A stretch of 64,000 nucleotides of DNA from Millionella massiliensis (GCF_900104655.1 NZ_FNWD01000002.1:1224246-1288245), one strand, 5' to 3'; counted from the stretch's first letter, positions 18,108 to 28,267 are shown. Numbers and translations are program-made. Notes: a model not told the origin generated them from the sequence alone.

Positions 18108-21100
18108 TTAAAATGGAAGATCAAAACTGCCCAATTGGGAAGAGTCTGTACTGGTAAAACCTCCAAGTTTTTTCATCAGATTCAATCCTGTTTTAAGGGC
18201 AATACCTTTCGCAGTCAGGGAGTGTCTAATGGCGGTTAAATAATCCTCGTCTCTCAACAATAATTGGGTGCTAGCGGGCAATTGATTCCATATATCACTG
18301 TAAGCTTTTCTAAACACTGCCGATTGATTCCTAAACTCAACACTCTTGTTGCTGATAATTCCATTCAAAATCGTCTTAACCGAATAAGAATCAACATCGT
18401 CACTTATGATATACTTCAAGACACAGATTTCTGCCAATTGAGCTAAATTCCTGCAGATCCCTTTATGTTCAGGATTGCTTATATACATTGCATACACCTT
18501 TTTAAGGGCTTCTTTTTCGGACAAAGAATGATTGTTTACTCCTTCTACAATAGAATTTAGATTCTTCGTAATAGTCGTTTCCTGGTATTCAGCATAAAGA
18601 GAACGATAAAACGCTACATCCCGGGGTTGAACCTTGGAGAGAATCTCACTTACTGCGGTATTACTTTCCGTATTGTTTTCTTCGCATAGCATCTCAAATA
18701 ACGTTTTCAAGTTTTCCTTTATTCTTGAATTTGACGTATCTAATGTGTATGCAGAAAGAAGGTATTCAGATGCTTCAGATAGTTTTATCTTTTTGTCGTT
18801 TACTTCTCCAACCACATAAGACAGGATATACTTGGAGAATATGAATGAGAGCGTTTTATCCTTCATACAATCACAAACGACAAAGTAGAATCTGAAATTC
18901 GTCTTAAACTCAGTCTTGTTGTGCGACGTTAGTGCAGAAATCCTGCTATTAATGCTTGACACCAACGCAGATTGCAATTTGTCGAATGGCTTGATAAGAG
19001 AGACTCTTGTGCCAACGAATTTTGTGGCATCGAGCGTGGTTAATGCCGTCATACATTCTTCAAAGTAGGTTTTTGCCTTACTGTAATCGGTGTAAATAGC
19101 CCCAGCCAACTGATATGCTGCACCAACAGCGAGCACATCTTCCCAATTGTCATACTCTTGTTCTCTTTCGAATTCTAGAGCACTTGTTATATCGTTAAAA
19201 ACATCTTCATTGTTTTTTGCGATATACGGAGCCACAAGTCTGCATTTCACGTCAAGGTTAAGCGCAATGAAAGCATCCATTGCATCCTTCTGCGACGCAT
19301 AGAAATTGTGATATTCCTGTTCTTCGCCGATTGCAGCTTCAAATCTGTCAAGAAGTGAACGCTGTACCTCTTTTATTGAGACCAAAGTACTGTCATCAGA
19401 ATCGTCAAAAGTGACATTATCTGGTAAATCTCCATATTCTTCCTCGCTGAAATGCCCATAAGCATCATACAGCGTAAAGGTGTATTGATCGTTCCAGCTG
19501 GTATAATCTAAAGTCTTGACAAAAAGACGTTCTTGATAGATGGCAGTAAGCCAAACAGCTATTACCTCCTTGTAGTTGCTTCGGGTAATCTGTTTGGACT
19601 CGGCCATATTAAGACAGGTAAGAGCAATGTTCCTTAAGGCCGAAAGATCATCCAGATAGTCTGCGTGTTCCTTCAACATTTTCTCAAAAGCGACATTATA
19701 CCGTTCCTCCTCAAATAGTTTGAAGATGGCATAATTCTTCAACTTGTTCCTGTACTTCACCAATGTGCTTCTGGGGATGTTGAGAATCGGCCTGATGACG
19801 TCTGCGTACTCTAGCATATGATTGATAAAGTATATCGCATCATCCGATGAGAGAGTCTGGGTCTTAACAGCCTCTATTTTGTTGTTGAAGTCTGCTAATT
19901 TGGCCTGCGCTTTTATGATTTCTCCTTGCTCGCAAGCCTTCTTCAAATACTCCTCTGATGGGAGAAATTCATGGAGGACTGCTAGAGCTTCTTTATCTGC
20001 ACCGGACTTCAGTAATATGAGTGCGAATCGGTATGCAATATCTTCTTTCTCAGCACGGAAAGTAGTTACAGCTTTTCTGAGCAGATTATAAATCACATCC
20101 TTATGATCCAGGATGTCCTGATTGTTCTGCATTTTTAGTCTACAGATGATAAACCTTAATGCAGCCAGGGTAGGCTGTCGCTTAGCTTCTAAACGGCTAA
20201 TCTCTTTGTACAGGTTTGCGGCCTCCAACAGTTTGTTCGAGCGTTCCTGGTCACGAGCAATTAGATACTTGCGCTTTATTATTTCCGCCAATACATTCCC
20301 CTTTTTGGCAGCAATCGTAGCAGAATCAAATCCCGAGGACTCGATCTCACTCACAATACGTTCCAGCTCTGATACAGCAGCAGCATGGCTGGTCCCCCTG
20401 AGCCATTCCAATGCAGCAGCAATCTTTATGTCCCAAAGAGTTTGATATACAGGATCCTGTTTTACTTCCTGAATACCATAACTGTCAATCTCCCTGACCG
20501 CCAGGTTTGAAGCTTTGAGTCTGTCGGATGCTGCGGAGAGGGCCTTAATTTCTGCCTCTCTGTGCTCCATTATCGAAGAAACAGCCCTCTTGACCCCTTC
20601 TCGCCCCAGCTTGTCCAGAACTTTGTACGCACGATCCTTTTCTTTTGATGCATAATACAAATCTGCAAGCTCGACTAATGATTCCGTTATCGTATTATTC
20701 AGTTGGGCTGCATAATGGTCAGAAACATGTTTTATCGCTTCAAATGCTTTAAATAAAAGAACTTCCTTCTCGTCTGCAGCCTTCTCAATAATGGCTTTAT
20801 GGAAATAAGCTTTTGCTTTTACGAAGTAAGCCTTATTGCATTTCCCAATAATAGAGTCAGCCACCGAGATGGCTTTATCGTACTCTTTCCGGGATTCATA
20901 CTGTTGGGCACACTCCAGTTTGTCCTCGATGATTGTCGTTGAATTGGGAAACAGTGCCTGCGCGTGATCCAGACGCACGATGCGAGCGTCATTTGCTAAA
21001 GTCACAATCCAACCATGCAGTCTCTCGACATATAATTTCTCTATATTATAACCTAGCGCATGTAATTTTTCGAGATTCCTGAGTGAAGAGTCAGGGTCGT

Positions 21101-22052
21101 TATCTTGGCTCAACCATGTAGCGAACTCCGCCAACAGCTGCCGATCTGCAAGAAATTCTCTCGGATTGTCCAATATGGCATTGCGTAGAGCATCCTTGAC
21201 ACTTTCCGATTGGGCATGCGTCAAAGAATCCATTAATACATGGACATCCTTCGATACTTTCCAACAATTCTTAAAGATCGAGACCGATTCTTCAACAGAA
21301 ATGCCCTCGCGTAAAATAATCGCTTCTCCGTAAGTTGATACCGTCTTCGCCAACGCAACGGAAGTAGCTTCCGAGTCATTCCCGCTGACTATTTGAGTCG
21401 CATTATCCCAAATGCAGGGTTCCTCTTGTTTACCGCCGGTAATGGCCAGCAATTCATTAGCTGCATAAAATCTCTTTTGTTTGATCAGATCGTTAATACA
21501 ACTTTTTACAACATCGCCAACACCTTGAATCTGCTTCCCTCGAGACCACTCTTCTTGCAAGACGGCGACATGCGAACCAAATGACGGATCCGATATCCTG
21601 GTTCTGAAAACATCATTGAGCGCTTGGTTGATTCTTGATGCACAATATAAGTCGAGGGTGTTCTCTGTTTTGTGTCTTGAGTCATTCAGCGCTTTCAAAA
21701 CAATACAACAGTCTGCAAAAGAACCGGCCTTGAATAATGATGCGGCTCTTTGGTATATATATTCTGAAATCCGTTGTAGACTGGCATTGTAGGAGACTAT
21801 ATCATATACACCATTTGCTGCCGTTTCCAGATTTACGATTTTGTTAAAAAGACCATTAATACGGTTCGCATCTGCATTTCTTGCCAGTGAAAAATAGTAA
21901 TCTGCAAGTCGGACAGCTGCAAATGGCTGTTTTTTGAGAAGTGCAAGATAAATTTGTTCAGCTTTAGCCGAACGGTTTGCACGCATCAACCGGTCAGCCT
22001 TGTGAAGCTTATAGTTGTAATACCGCTTTTTTATATATGATATCAATCCCAT
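18108..22052 (-). CDS. Giant helical (TPR-like) repeat protein, 1314 aa
   Basis: This very long, almost wholly alpha-helical protein has repeated segments of TPR or Sel1 character (KAEQIYLALLKKQPFAAVRL, SLFKAGSFADCCIVLKAL, ALEWLRGTSHAAAVSELERI). There is no signal peptide or obvious membrane span; the basic N-terminus has KKRYYNYKLHKADRLMRAN. I recognise no catalytic motif. Its place between the zinc-ribbon/LysM protein (11-bp gap) and the J-like protein suggests a scaffold or client-recognition subunit for the Hsp70 set. Codon use is A/T-richer than in the flanking housekeeping genes. Confidence 0.72.
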   Translation of the reverse strand: MGLISYIKKRYYNYKLHKADRLMRANRSAKAEQIYLALLKKQPFAAVRLADYYFSLARNADANRINGLFNKIVNLETAANGVYDIVSYNASLQRISEYIYQRAASLFKAGSFADCCIVLKALNDSRHKTENTLDLYCASRINQALNDVFRTRISDPSFGSHVAVLQEEWSRGKQIQGVGDVVKSCINDLIKQKRFYAANELLAITGGKQEEPCIWDNATQIVSGNDSEATSVALAKTVSTYGEAIILREGISVEESVSIFKNCWKVSKDVHVLMDSLTHAQSESVKDALRNAILDNPREFLADRQLLAEFATWLSQDNDPDSSLRNLEKLHALGYNIEKLYVERLHGWIVTLANDARIVRLDHAQALFPNSTTIIEDKLECAQQYESRKEYDKAISVADSIIGKCNKAYFVKAKAYFHKAIIEKAADEKEVLLFKAFEAIKHVSDHYAAQLNNTITESLVELADLYYASKEKDRAYKVLDKLGREGVKRAVSSIMEHREAEIKALSAASDRLKASNLAVREIDSYGIQEVKQDPVYQTLWDIKIAAALEWLRGTSHAAAVSELERIVSEIESSGFDSATIAAKKGNVLAEIIKRKYLIARDQERSNKLLEAANLYKEISRLEAKRQPTLAALRFIICRLKMQNNQDILDHKDVIYNLLRKAVTTFRAEKEDIAYRFALILLKSGADKEALAVLHEFLPSEEYLKKACEQGEIIKAQAKLADFNNKIEAVKTQTLSSDDAIYFINHMLEYADVIRPILNIPRSTLVKYRNKLKNYAIFKLFEEERYNVAFEKMLKEHADYLDDLSALRNIALTCLNMAESKQITRSNYKEVIAVWLTAIYQERLFVKTLDYTSWNDQYTFTLYDAYGHFSEEEYGDLPDNVTFDDSDDSTLVSIKEVQRSLLDRFEAAIGEEQEYHNFYASQKDAMDAFIALNLDVKCRLVAPYIAKNNEDVFNDITSALEFEREQEYDNWEDVLAVGAAYQLAGAIYTDYSKAKTYFEECMTALTTLDATKFVGTRVSLIKPFDKLQSALVSSINSRISALTSHNKTEFKTNFRFYFVVCDCMKDKTLSFIFSKYILSYVVGEVNDKKIKLSEASEYLLSAYTLDTSNSRIKENLKTLFEMLCEENNTESNTAVSEILSKVQPRDVAFYRSLYAEYQETTITKNLNSIVEGVNNHSLSEKEALKKVYAMYISNPEHKGICRNLAQLAEICVLKYIISDDVDSYSVKTILNGIISNKSVEFRNQSAVFRKAYSDIWNQLPASTQLLLRDEDYLTAIRHSLTAKGIALKTGLNLMKKLGGFTSTDSSQLGSFDLPF

Positions 22053-22063
22053 TTTGGCGGAAG

Positions 22064-22618
22064 TTATTGTTCTTTATTAATCTTCAGAATCTGGCCAGGA
22101 TGAATTAGTTTCCACGACTTGCTTTCGGCATCCCATATCCCGTTATCTTCAGCTATTCTTTGCGCGATTTCCTTCCAATCCGAACGATTTCCGTACAGCT
22201 TATGGACGATCCTCCAAGGCCCATCATTAGGTACAATGATGTATTCCCTTGAATTGTTTTTTGCCTGGGTAGTTGTGAGTTCCAGTATCTGCGCCTGAAG
22301 CGCAGATACTGAATCACAAAGCGTGGAAATTGTTTTGTCTTTCTCAACCAGAATGCCATCGTAGTCATTCGGCTGTTGGGGATCAGGATACAAAAGACAT
22401 GTTGCCCCAATTGCAATTATTGCTGAAACGATGGGTAAAACAATCGACAAGGTCTTGAATCTTTTGACACCATTACCAGCAGTTGCATTATCTTCACCAA
22501 GATCTGCAACTGTTCGGTAGATTCTCAAGTCACTACCACAATGGGGACAAATGACATCCTCTTTTCTGTAATTGGAAATACCTGGATTTCCGCATACCGG
22601 ACATTTGATGGTTTCCAT
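22064..22618 (-). CDS. Zinc-ribbon, membrane-anchored LysM-like protein
   Basis: The 184-residue protein starts at METIKCPVCGNPG, just after the preceding frame's stop. Parts in order: zinc ribbon (CPVC...CPHC, residues 6-27), one transmembrane helix (about 55-75, LSIVLPIVSAIIAIGATCLL), a coiled-coil stretch (about 90-115), and a C-terminal LysM-like domain (YIIVPNDGPWRIVHKLYG to LIHPGQILKI). With the zinc ribbon inside, the LysM-like domain would be periplasmic and could contact peptidoglycan. This is the only obviously membrane-bound member of the operon. Confidence 0.75.
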   Translation of the reverse strand: METIKCPVCGNPGISNYRKEDVICPHCGSDLRIYRTVADLGEDNATAGNGVKRFKTLSIVLPIVSAIIAIGATCLLYPDPQQPNDYDGILVEKDKTISTLCDSVSALQAQILELTTTQAKNNSREYIIVPNDGPWRIVHKLYGNRSDWKEIAQRIAEDNGIWDAESKSWKLIHPGQILKINKEQ

Positions 22619-22619
22619 A

Positions 22620-22859
22620 TTACAAACCGATTCCGACACCCCAATCCTTAATTTCAGAACCGTTCTCTCTGAGCAGGTCACTGTTCTCGTTCTGAATACG
22701 TCGGATAGCTGCGACATCACCCGTTCTTAGAGCCTGCATCATTTCGTCAAATGCACAGTTGGCTCTGGCAGCATCTTGCGGAGAGGTAGCTCTGTTCGCA
22801 ATAATTTTGAAAAGGAAGATGTTCAACAGGAGACCATACCGGTTTGCAGTATCTTCCAA
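22620..22859 (-). CDS. C-terminal tail of Hsp70 in another frame, or small separate ORF
   Basis: This frame has 79 codons with only a TTG start inside the end of the Hsp70 gene, and reads helical sequence (ANRYGLLLNIFLFKIIANRA, AFDEMMQALRTGDVAAIRRI). Reading upstream in the same frame gives KRINQDLEDTANRYG. That would continue smoothly from the Hsp70 segment ASDKFQ if one A were added to the AAA run in TTCCAAAGAG. I favour a frameshifted continuation of Hsp70 over an independent gene, because no good start exists and it exactly fills the gap to the next gene. Confidence 0.5.
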   Translation of the reverse strand: MEDTANRYGLLLNIFLFKIIANRATSPQDAARANCAFDEMMQALRTGDVAAIRRIQNENSDLLRENGSEIKDWGVGIGL

Positions 22860-24826
22860 ATCTTGATTGATTCTCTTTGGAACTTGTCCGAAGCTGACTC
22901 GTACCGTTTGAGATTGGTCGACATTTGGTCATAATCCGCAGGATCGACGTATTGACGGAAATTCTTGACCAGAATTGTTGCGAGGATAACACCGAGTTTG
23001 ACAGTTGCTTCATCCTGCTCTATTGCAAACTGCTTGGCTGTCTTAACCTGCTGCTCAAGTTCCAACCATTTGTCATCTTCAGACTTTAAGCGGCTCTTTT
23101 CGATAACGTCAATGATGTTTTGAATCTTGGACATAAATGTAGCTTTCTTATTGTCTGAGATACTGTCGTCATTCATGACGTCTTCTATTGAGCTTGAGAT
23201 TTCACTGAGACAACTGGAGTCTTGGTTCCCTCGCCCAAGTACCACTCGCGATATCTTGCCTGTCTGCACAACCTTTACCTTCACGCGCAATGTTTCATCC
23301 TCATCCAGATTAAACGTGAAGTTAAGTTTACTCCCTGCGGGCAGATTTTCATTGATATTAAAGAACCCTGATGTAATTTTTTCGTATGTACCATCTTCAG
23401 CATCATTGAACAGACACACCTCGACAATCTTCTGGTCATTGACGGTTGTACTGAACTGACGATTTATCGAATACGGGAGGGGTGTCTGGTCTTCAATCAA
23501 CTTGTCCAGCTCTTTCCTGCCGTTTCTTTGCAGTTGGATCAAATAGTTATGTTTTGCCGTATAAACAATGGGGCCGTCGGATGGAGCAGCATTTTCGTCA
23601 AAGTCGTCATCGTCGTCGTCATCCTTCCATTTCGAAGTATCCATGGAGGCTGCAAGAATGGCTGCACCATGAGCTATGGCCAACATGGGTTTTTCTGAAG
23701 AAAGGATCTTTTCTTCGCCATACTTTTCAACAAGCATTCTCTTAACAAGAGGGATACATGAAGAACCTCCCACGAGAAGAATGTTCGAAATATCATCCGC
23801 AGAGATGCTGGTCTTGGCCAGTAACTCTTCAATTAAGTCAATCGTTCTTTCAATCAGAGGCCTGATAAGCGCCTCAAAAGTGTCTCTTGAAACAACAATA
23901 TCATCAATTGGCTCACCATCTTCATCTTCAAGATATTGACTGACAAAAATGGTTGCAGATGTACTTTGGCTCAATGTCTTTTTGGCATTTTCTACGTCGG
24001 CCTTCAGACCGGCCGTGAATTCCTTGACCTCCTTATCCGTTTTCTGACTCAAAAGATCCTGAAGATCAAGATTGTTTTGGGACTCGATTTGTCCTTTGAT
24101 ATAATCGGACAAGATTATATCGATGTCATCACCGCCCAACCATCTGTCGCCACCGGCGCCGGTCTCCACGAACTGACCGCCGGCGGCAGTAAGAATAGAA
24201 AGGTCAAAGGTACCACCTCCAAAGTCATAGATCAGAAGCGTTTTGTCCTCGTCTGGCTTAAGGTTGTCAAAACCATATGAGAGAGCGGCTGCCGTAGGTT
24301 CGGCTAACAGCTGCAGAACCTTAAGGCCGGCAAGTTTGGCTGCCTTCTTGGTAGCAGACTTCTGCTTTTCATTAAAGTATGCAGGAACGGTGATGACTGC
24401 ATACTCAACATCTCCAAGTTTCGTACTAGCGTCATTTTTCAGAGCTCTGAGTATCTCAGCGCTGATTTGCTCTGGCGTAAACTCTTTGCCGTGAAGAAGG
24501 ATAGCCACAGCGTCTTCTGTACCGCTGGACAATTTTTGAATACCAAAAGGATATGCCTGTTTATCGGCCTTCATCTTCTGGACGTTGGAATCATTAATAG
24601 AGGCGCCCATCAAACGTTTGGCAGATACTACGATGTTGGGTACGTGTCGTTTCCATGCGTTGAATACCGAATTACCTACGATGAAATTACCATTTTTGTC
24701 CATGGCAACACATGAACGACATAAATCTTCATTATTCGCCCCTGTCTGAATCGTTCTGACAGAAACGTCTTTGAATGCAACAACAGAGTTGGTTGTTCCC
24801 AGGTCTATACCAATTGCTTTTCCCAT
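22823..24826 (-). CDS. Hsp70 family chaperone of the island
   Basis: The 667-residue protein starts at MGKAIGIDLGTTNSVVAF, the canonical phosphate-1 motif; earlier in-frame codons are not conserved. The nucleotide-binding domain shows VITVPAYFNEKQKSATKKAA, LLAEPTAAALSYG, YDFGGGTFDLSIL and LLVGGSSCIPLVKRML. An unusual Asp-rich insert (WKDDDDDDDF) precedes a divergent substrate-binding region. Housekeeping DnaK is more conserved and normally lies elsewhere. The C-terminus appears cut early (see 22620-22859). It is cotranscribed with PP2C, vWA, kinase, J-like and GrpE-like genes, so I infer a private chaperone of this system. Confidence 0.9.
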   Translation of the reverse strand: MGKAIGIDLGTTNSVVAFKDVSVRTIQTGANNEDLCRSCVAMDKNGNFIVGNSVFNAWKRHVPNIVVSAKRLMGASINDSNVQKMKADKQAYPFGIQKLSSGTEDAVAILLHGKEFTPEQISAEILRALKNDASTKLGDVEYAVITVPAYFNEKQKSATKKAAKLAGLKVLQLLAEPTAAALSYGFDNLKPDEDKTLLIYDFGGGTFDLSILTAAGGQFVETGAGGDRWLGGDDIDIILSDYIKGQIESQNNLDLQDLLSQKTDKEVKEFTAGLKADVENAKKTLSQSTSATIFVSQYLEDEDGEPIDDIVVSRDTFEALIRPLIERTIDLIEELLAKTSISADDISNILLVGGSSCIPLVKRMLVEKYGEEKILSSEKPMLAIAHGAAILAASMDTSKWKDDDDDDDFDENAAPSDGPIVYTAKHNYLIQLQRNGRKELDKLIEDQTPLPYSINRQFSTTVNDQKIVEVCLFNDAEDGTYEKITSGFFNINENLPAGSKLNFTFNLDEDETLRVKVKVVQTGKISRVVLGRGNQDSSCLSEISSSIEDVMNDDSISDNKKATFMSKIQNIIDVIEKSRLKSEDDKWLELEQQVKTAKQFAIEQDEATVKLGVILATILVKNFRQYVDPADYDQMSTNLKRYESASDKFQRESIKIWKILQTGMVSC

Positions 24827-24843
24827 ATGCCTATGATTTGTAA

Positions 24844-26193
24844 TTACCAATTTGTAACCGCTAACGAAGACGTGTCCCCGTCATCTTTTGCGTTGTTTGT
24901 TAATGCTGCCTCATTCTCAGCCATCTCATTTTTAACTGTGAACTTCCAGTCTTCAAGGTCCTTGTTTTTTGTCTCTAATGTTTGCTCCAGTTCCTCGATT
25001 TCTCTTTTGATAGTAGACACAGAGACTTCGATTGACTCAAGCTCTTTTTCTTTCATCTTAAGTCCATGCCTGATGCCCTCCAATTCGGTTTGCTTTCCAA
25101 AACGCAATTCTTTTCGCATCTCATACTTTATTCTGAGATGATCTATTTTTTCTTTGATAGCATTTATTTCTGATTCCCGGGCTCGGTAATCGGACTTTAT
25201 ATTTCTGTTCCTCTTTTTGATTTCGAGTTTTTTTCTTAGCCCTTCGGTGTCAATGTCCTTCAGATCGACAAATCCGGAAATCGAGACGTCATCTTTGTTG
25301 CCGTCTTTGCTAACCTCCGGGAGACAACTACTTAGTTCTTCCTCCACATCATCACCGTCAAGGAATAGTCCGATAATCTGTTCATAGAAATCCTGAAGAT
25401 TATCGTCTGTTCTCACAGAACCGTCTGCTCCGTCCGAACACAGCATGACCGCAAACGGCTGATCTCCGTTTCCACTGAAGGCATATCTGAATTCGCCTAA
25501 TGGATTATTGTCGCAAAGCGAAGTTGTGTAATTCAAGAAACAGGTGCAGTCTTCTGGAACGGGGGTGGTCCAGACCAAGGAGCTGTCACATACTAATATC
25601 TTTCCATCACCTATATGAAACGACAGCCAATAGTCCGGGGTCTTCATGAAAGCCAAAAGCGTACAGCCATACGCCGTTTCAATTCCTTGGCCGTTTAGAA
25701 TATTCCTTTCCTGCTTGCTGAGAGGATTTGCTTTTTCATCCCTAAGGATTTCTCTTTTCCACTCCTCGTAGATATCGTTCAGAAGAGCTTCCATACAGGC
25801 CCGTTGTTCCTTGCACTGTCCTTCGGCTTCAACATATGCCTGGGCTTGACGAGCATATCGTCGTTGTTCTTCGTTCAATTCTTCATAGCGTACACGCTTG
25901 CCTTCAGAGTCAATGAACGGATTACGTTTAGGTTTTGCCGTTATGGCAAATTTCTTATTGGCGAAGGTCTCAGGTGGAATGTCTCGAGCAAACTCCCTTA
26001 ACTGATCAAGTGTGACCTCTGCAGCAAGTCGTGAGCCAACATCACTTCTGAAATAAGAGCTGCCGCCGTGACCGTCACAAACCACCGCGATGACTATACC
26101 ACACCCATCATAGGAGATGGAATAGTCCTGACAAGGTTTTCCTGATGCAATATGACTTGCACCTTTGACCGATTTATTAAATGCAGACTTCAC
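24844..26193 (-). CDS. PP2C-type Ser/Thr phosphatase with coiled-coil tail
   Basis: The domain at about 1-310 has PP2C metal motifs: VVCDGHGGSSYF, FHIGDGK, MLCSDGADGS and DDVSISG. Residues about 315-435 form a long coiled coil (KEKELESIEVSVSTIKREIE). No ATG exists near the 5' end. I choose GTG at 26193, preceded by AAGAAGGG; TTG at 26214 would overlap the vWA stop. It should dephosphorylate targets of the operon's kinases. The kinase/vWA/PP2C set matches the TerY-P triad described for Ter-linked stress systems. The coiled coil may bind the repeat protein. Confidence 0.85.
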   Translation of the reverse strand: MKSAFNKSVKGASHIASGKPCQDYSISYDGCGIVIAVVCDGHGGSSYFRSDVGSRLAAEVTLDQLREFARDIPPETFANKKFAITAKPKRNPFIDSEGKRVRYEELNEEQRRYARQAQAYVEAEGQCKEQRACMEALLNDIYEEWKREILRDEKANPLSKQERNILNGQGIETAYGCTLLAFMKTPDYWLSFHIGDGKILVCDSSLVWTTPVPEDCTCFLNYTTSLCDNNPLGEFRYAFSGNGDQPFAVMLCSDGADGSVRTDDNLQDFYEQIIGLFLDGDDVEEELSSCLPEVSKDGNKDDVSISGFVDLKDIDTEGLRKKLEIKKRNRNIKSDYRARESEINAIKEKIDHLRIKYEMRKELRFGKQTELEGIRHGLKMKEKELESIEVSVSTIKREIEELEQTLETKNKDLEDWKFTVKNEMAENEAALTNNAKDDGDTSSLAVTNW

Positions 26194-26207
26194 AATGCTA
26201 TCCCTTC

Positions 26208-26982
26208 TTACCAATTCGTCCAGTCATCAGAACCTTTGTTATCATCGGCATCTGAACCGACATCAACCGTTTTCAGACTGGAATCCTGTTTGATCGCTTT
26301 TTTGATATCTTGCATCACCTCCTCCTGGCGAGATTCAGGAGCATCAATGCCAACAGAAATCCCCTTGGAAGCCACCTGAGAAGCTGTTACTGACACCAGA
26401 TAAATCATCTTTTTTAAGTCTGTAACATTATGCACGGTCAATACCGCCTCGCTATTATTATTCACAAACTCCTTCAGAACATCCTTATTCGTATCATCAC
26501 CAATTGCTACTGCAATTTTGATGGCTGCCCTATACCAATTATTACCTTTGAGATACTCAAGCCCATGTTTAGCATCATCTGTCGGGACTCCATCTGAGAA
26601 TAAAATCATCACGGGGGCACAAGACGCATTCGCTTCTTGCATAAAGCCTGATGTATGGGATAACTTTTTCTGAAGTTCCAGATAGGCGGCCCCCAAACTG
26701 GTCAGTCCAGCTGCTTCAAGGTCATTCCACTCGAAACTTTCCACTGGAAGAGGACGAGGATACATCCAATCACATCCACTTGCAAATTGAAGAGCTGCAA
26801 TTTTTATTTCAGTATCAGTATTTTCAGAAGAGATTTGTTCCAACATGGGCAATGTATCTCTTATGGCGACATTAAGACTTGAAATTTTGCCTCCAGCCAT
26901 ACTTCCTGATGTATCAATCAAGAAAAAAAACGGTCAGCGTTTTTCTCGGCAATTTATCGACAGGTGCGTTTAATTTCCCCAT
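26208..26982 (-). CDS. TerY-like vWA domain protein, frame broken at an A8 run
   Basis: The ATG at 26982 follows the kinase stop by 1 bp and encodes MGKLNAPVDKLPRKTLTVFF, then hits a stop. The other frame continues IDTSGSMAGGKISSLN to 26208. Removing one T from the run TTTTTTTT (plus-strand A8, 26923-26930) yields VFFLIDTSGSM, a normal vWA strand plus MIDAS. Further MIDAS parts are GLTSLG and LFSDGVPTD. TerY-like vWA domains act with PP2C and kinase partners. As sequenced, only an N-truncated protein beginning at the MIDAS could be made. Confidence 0.8.
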
Positions 26983-26983
26983 A

Positions 26984-28267
26984 TTATCTAACAATCAATG
27001 CGTTAATTCCCATTCTGAATTTAATCTTCATCTCATTCTTGATCGGCATACCCGCTTCTGGAGCCACATTGTGTACGCTTCCGATAGGATCCACCGCCTG
27101 CCAGGTAAATGAAGAATAGTTTTTTATGCCTAATCTTCCAGTAACTGTATTTCGCACGACCTCACCAACTACAGCATTCAAATCCCCTTCAATCGGCAAC
27201 TGCACGTTGTATATCTTCTGACCTTCAAAAAGAGGTATCCTATACTGATCAACCTTGAGAAGCATAGGCTTTGGAATGGGCATTTCACAATCTACGCAAG
27301 CTTGGTTGACGACATCTGGGACAATGAAGGTCTCCTCATTGCAATGGGGACAACGACCGAGCACGGACCGCAATTGAATCATACGAGTCATCCATTCTCG
27401 ATCAATAATCCTTTTTTCAGGAAACAGAATTGCCTGCCGACTAAAAGCCTGGACAAACAGGGACTCTATAAATTGGGGGAATAACCCCCAACGTCGTATT
27501 ACATTAGTATGAAGACCTTCAACCGGACGATTCGAATCATCCGAGGGATCCATAATGAATACCGCATTATGTCCGAATAGTTCTTTCTCAAGGTCTTCAG
27601 TCATACAGCTGCAACTCGCATATTTCTTTCCTTCAAATGGACGATTATAGTAAAACAGAATAAACAAAATTACCGCCATTGAGAAGTAGTCAGAATATCT
27701 ATTCGGCATGGATTGCCGATCAACTATTTCGGGAGCGAGGTAACCAGCCTTTCCTATAATTCCGAGGTTCGTCCTGTCGGGTGCCACATTGTCATTGTCA
27801 CATATGAGGACATCTCCACTTTTTGGATTGATAAAGAAATTGCCATCATTCATGTCCTGATAACTAAGACCTCTGATATGCAGTTTCTGAAAAGCATCAC
27901 AAATACACAAAGCGGCGTGGATGTTGGCAGCCATACTGGAAAAATGAGTCTTTGCAAGCATGAATTCGCCGAACTCCCTGTAACCTCTTGGGCGGAGAGG
28001 CATCACATATCCAAAGCTACCATATTGGCGTTCGGTTACGGCCAATGGCCATAGGAAAGCCTTACTTGGCGCACCTGCGTTTGCATTACTCTTCAAATTT
28101 TCATAGAAATCATCTGAGTACTCCTTCGTATACCATTTCAGTGCATAGTCTCCCCCGCAATAATCCACGAGATAAACAATGCCCTGCCCACCTCTGCCCA
28201 ATTCAGAATCAATCGTACAGGTTTTGCCATTTAGCAACTTTATTTCTGTTCCTTCCGTTAGTTCCAT
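26984..28267 (-). CDS. Hanks-type protein kinase with zinc ribbon and beta-rich tail
   Basis: This 427-residue protein has kinase motifs: glycine loop ELGRGGQGIVY, ALKW lysine, catalytic loop YQDMNDGNFF (Asp and Asn kept, HRD replaced by YQD), DND in place of DFG, and APE. A zinc ribbon follows (RCPHCNEETF...ACVDCEMP, about 315-345), then a beta-rich C-terminal domain that could be FHA-like. No membrane segment is present. It is 15 bp after the AAA+ gene and 1 bp before the vWA start. I infer it phosphorylates partners in this module, with PP2C opposing it. Confidence 0.85.
   Translation of the reverse strand: MELTEGTEIKLLNGKTCTIDSELGRGGQGIVYLVDYCGGDYALKWYTKEYSDDFYENLKSNANAGAPSKAFLWPLAVTERQYGSFGYVMPLRPRGYREFGEFMLAKTHFSSMAANIHAALCICDAFQKLHIRGLSYQDMNDGNFFINPKSGDVLICDNDNVAPDRTNLGIIGKAGYLAPEIVDRQSMPNRYSDYFSMAVILFILFYYNRPFEGKKYASCSCMTEDLEKELFGHNAVFIMDPSDDSNRPVEGLHTNVIRRWGLFPQFIESLFVQAFSRQAILFPEKRIIDREWMTRMIQLRSVLGRCPHCNEETFIVPDVVNQACVDCEMPIPKPMLLKVDQYRIPLFEGQKIYNVQLPIEGDLNAVVGEVVRNTVTGRLGIKNYSSFTWQAVDPIGSVHNVAPEAGMPIKNEMKIKFRMGINALIVR

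Noticed and set aside
22840..22880. Programmed -1 frameshift at the end of Hsp70
   Set aside because: No X-XXY-YYZ slippery heptamer is in frame there; a one-base indel explains the sequence more simply.
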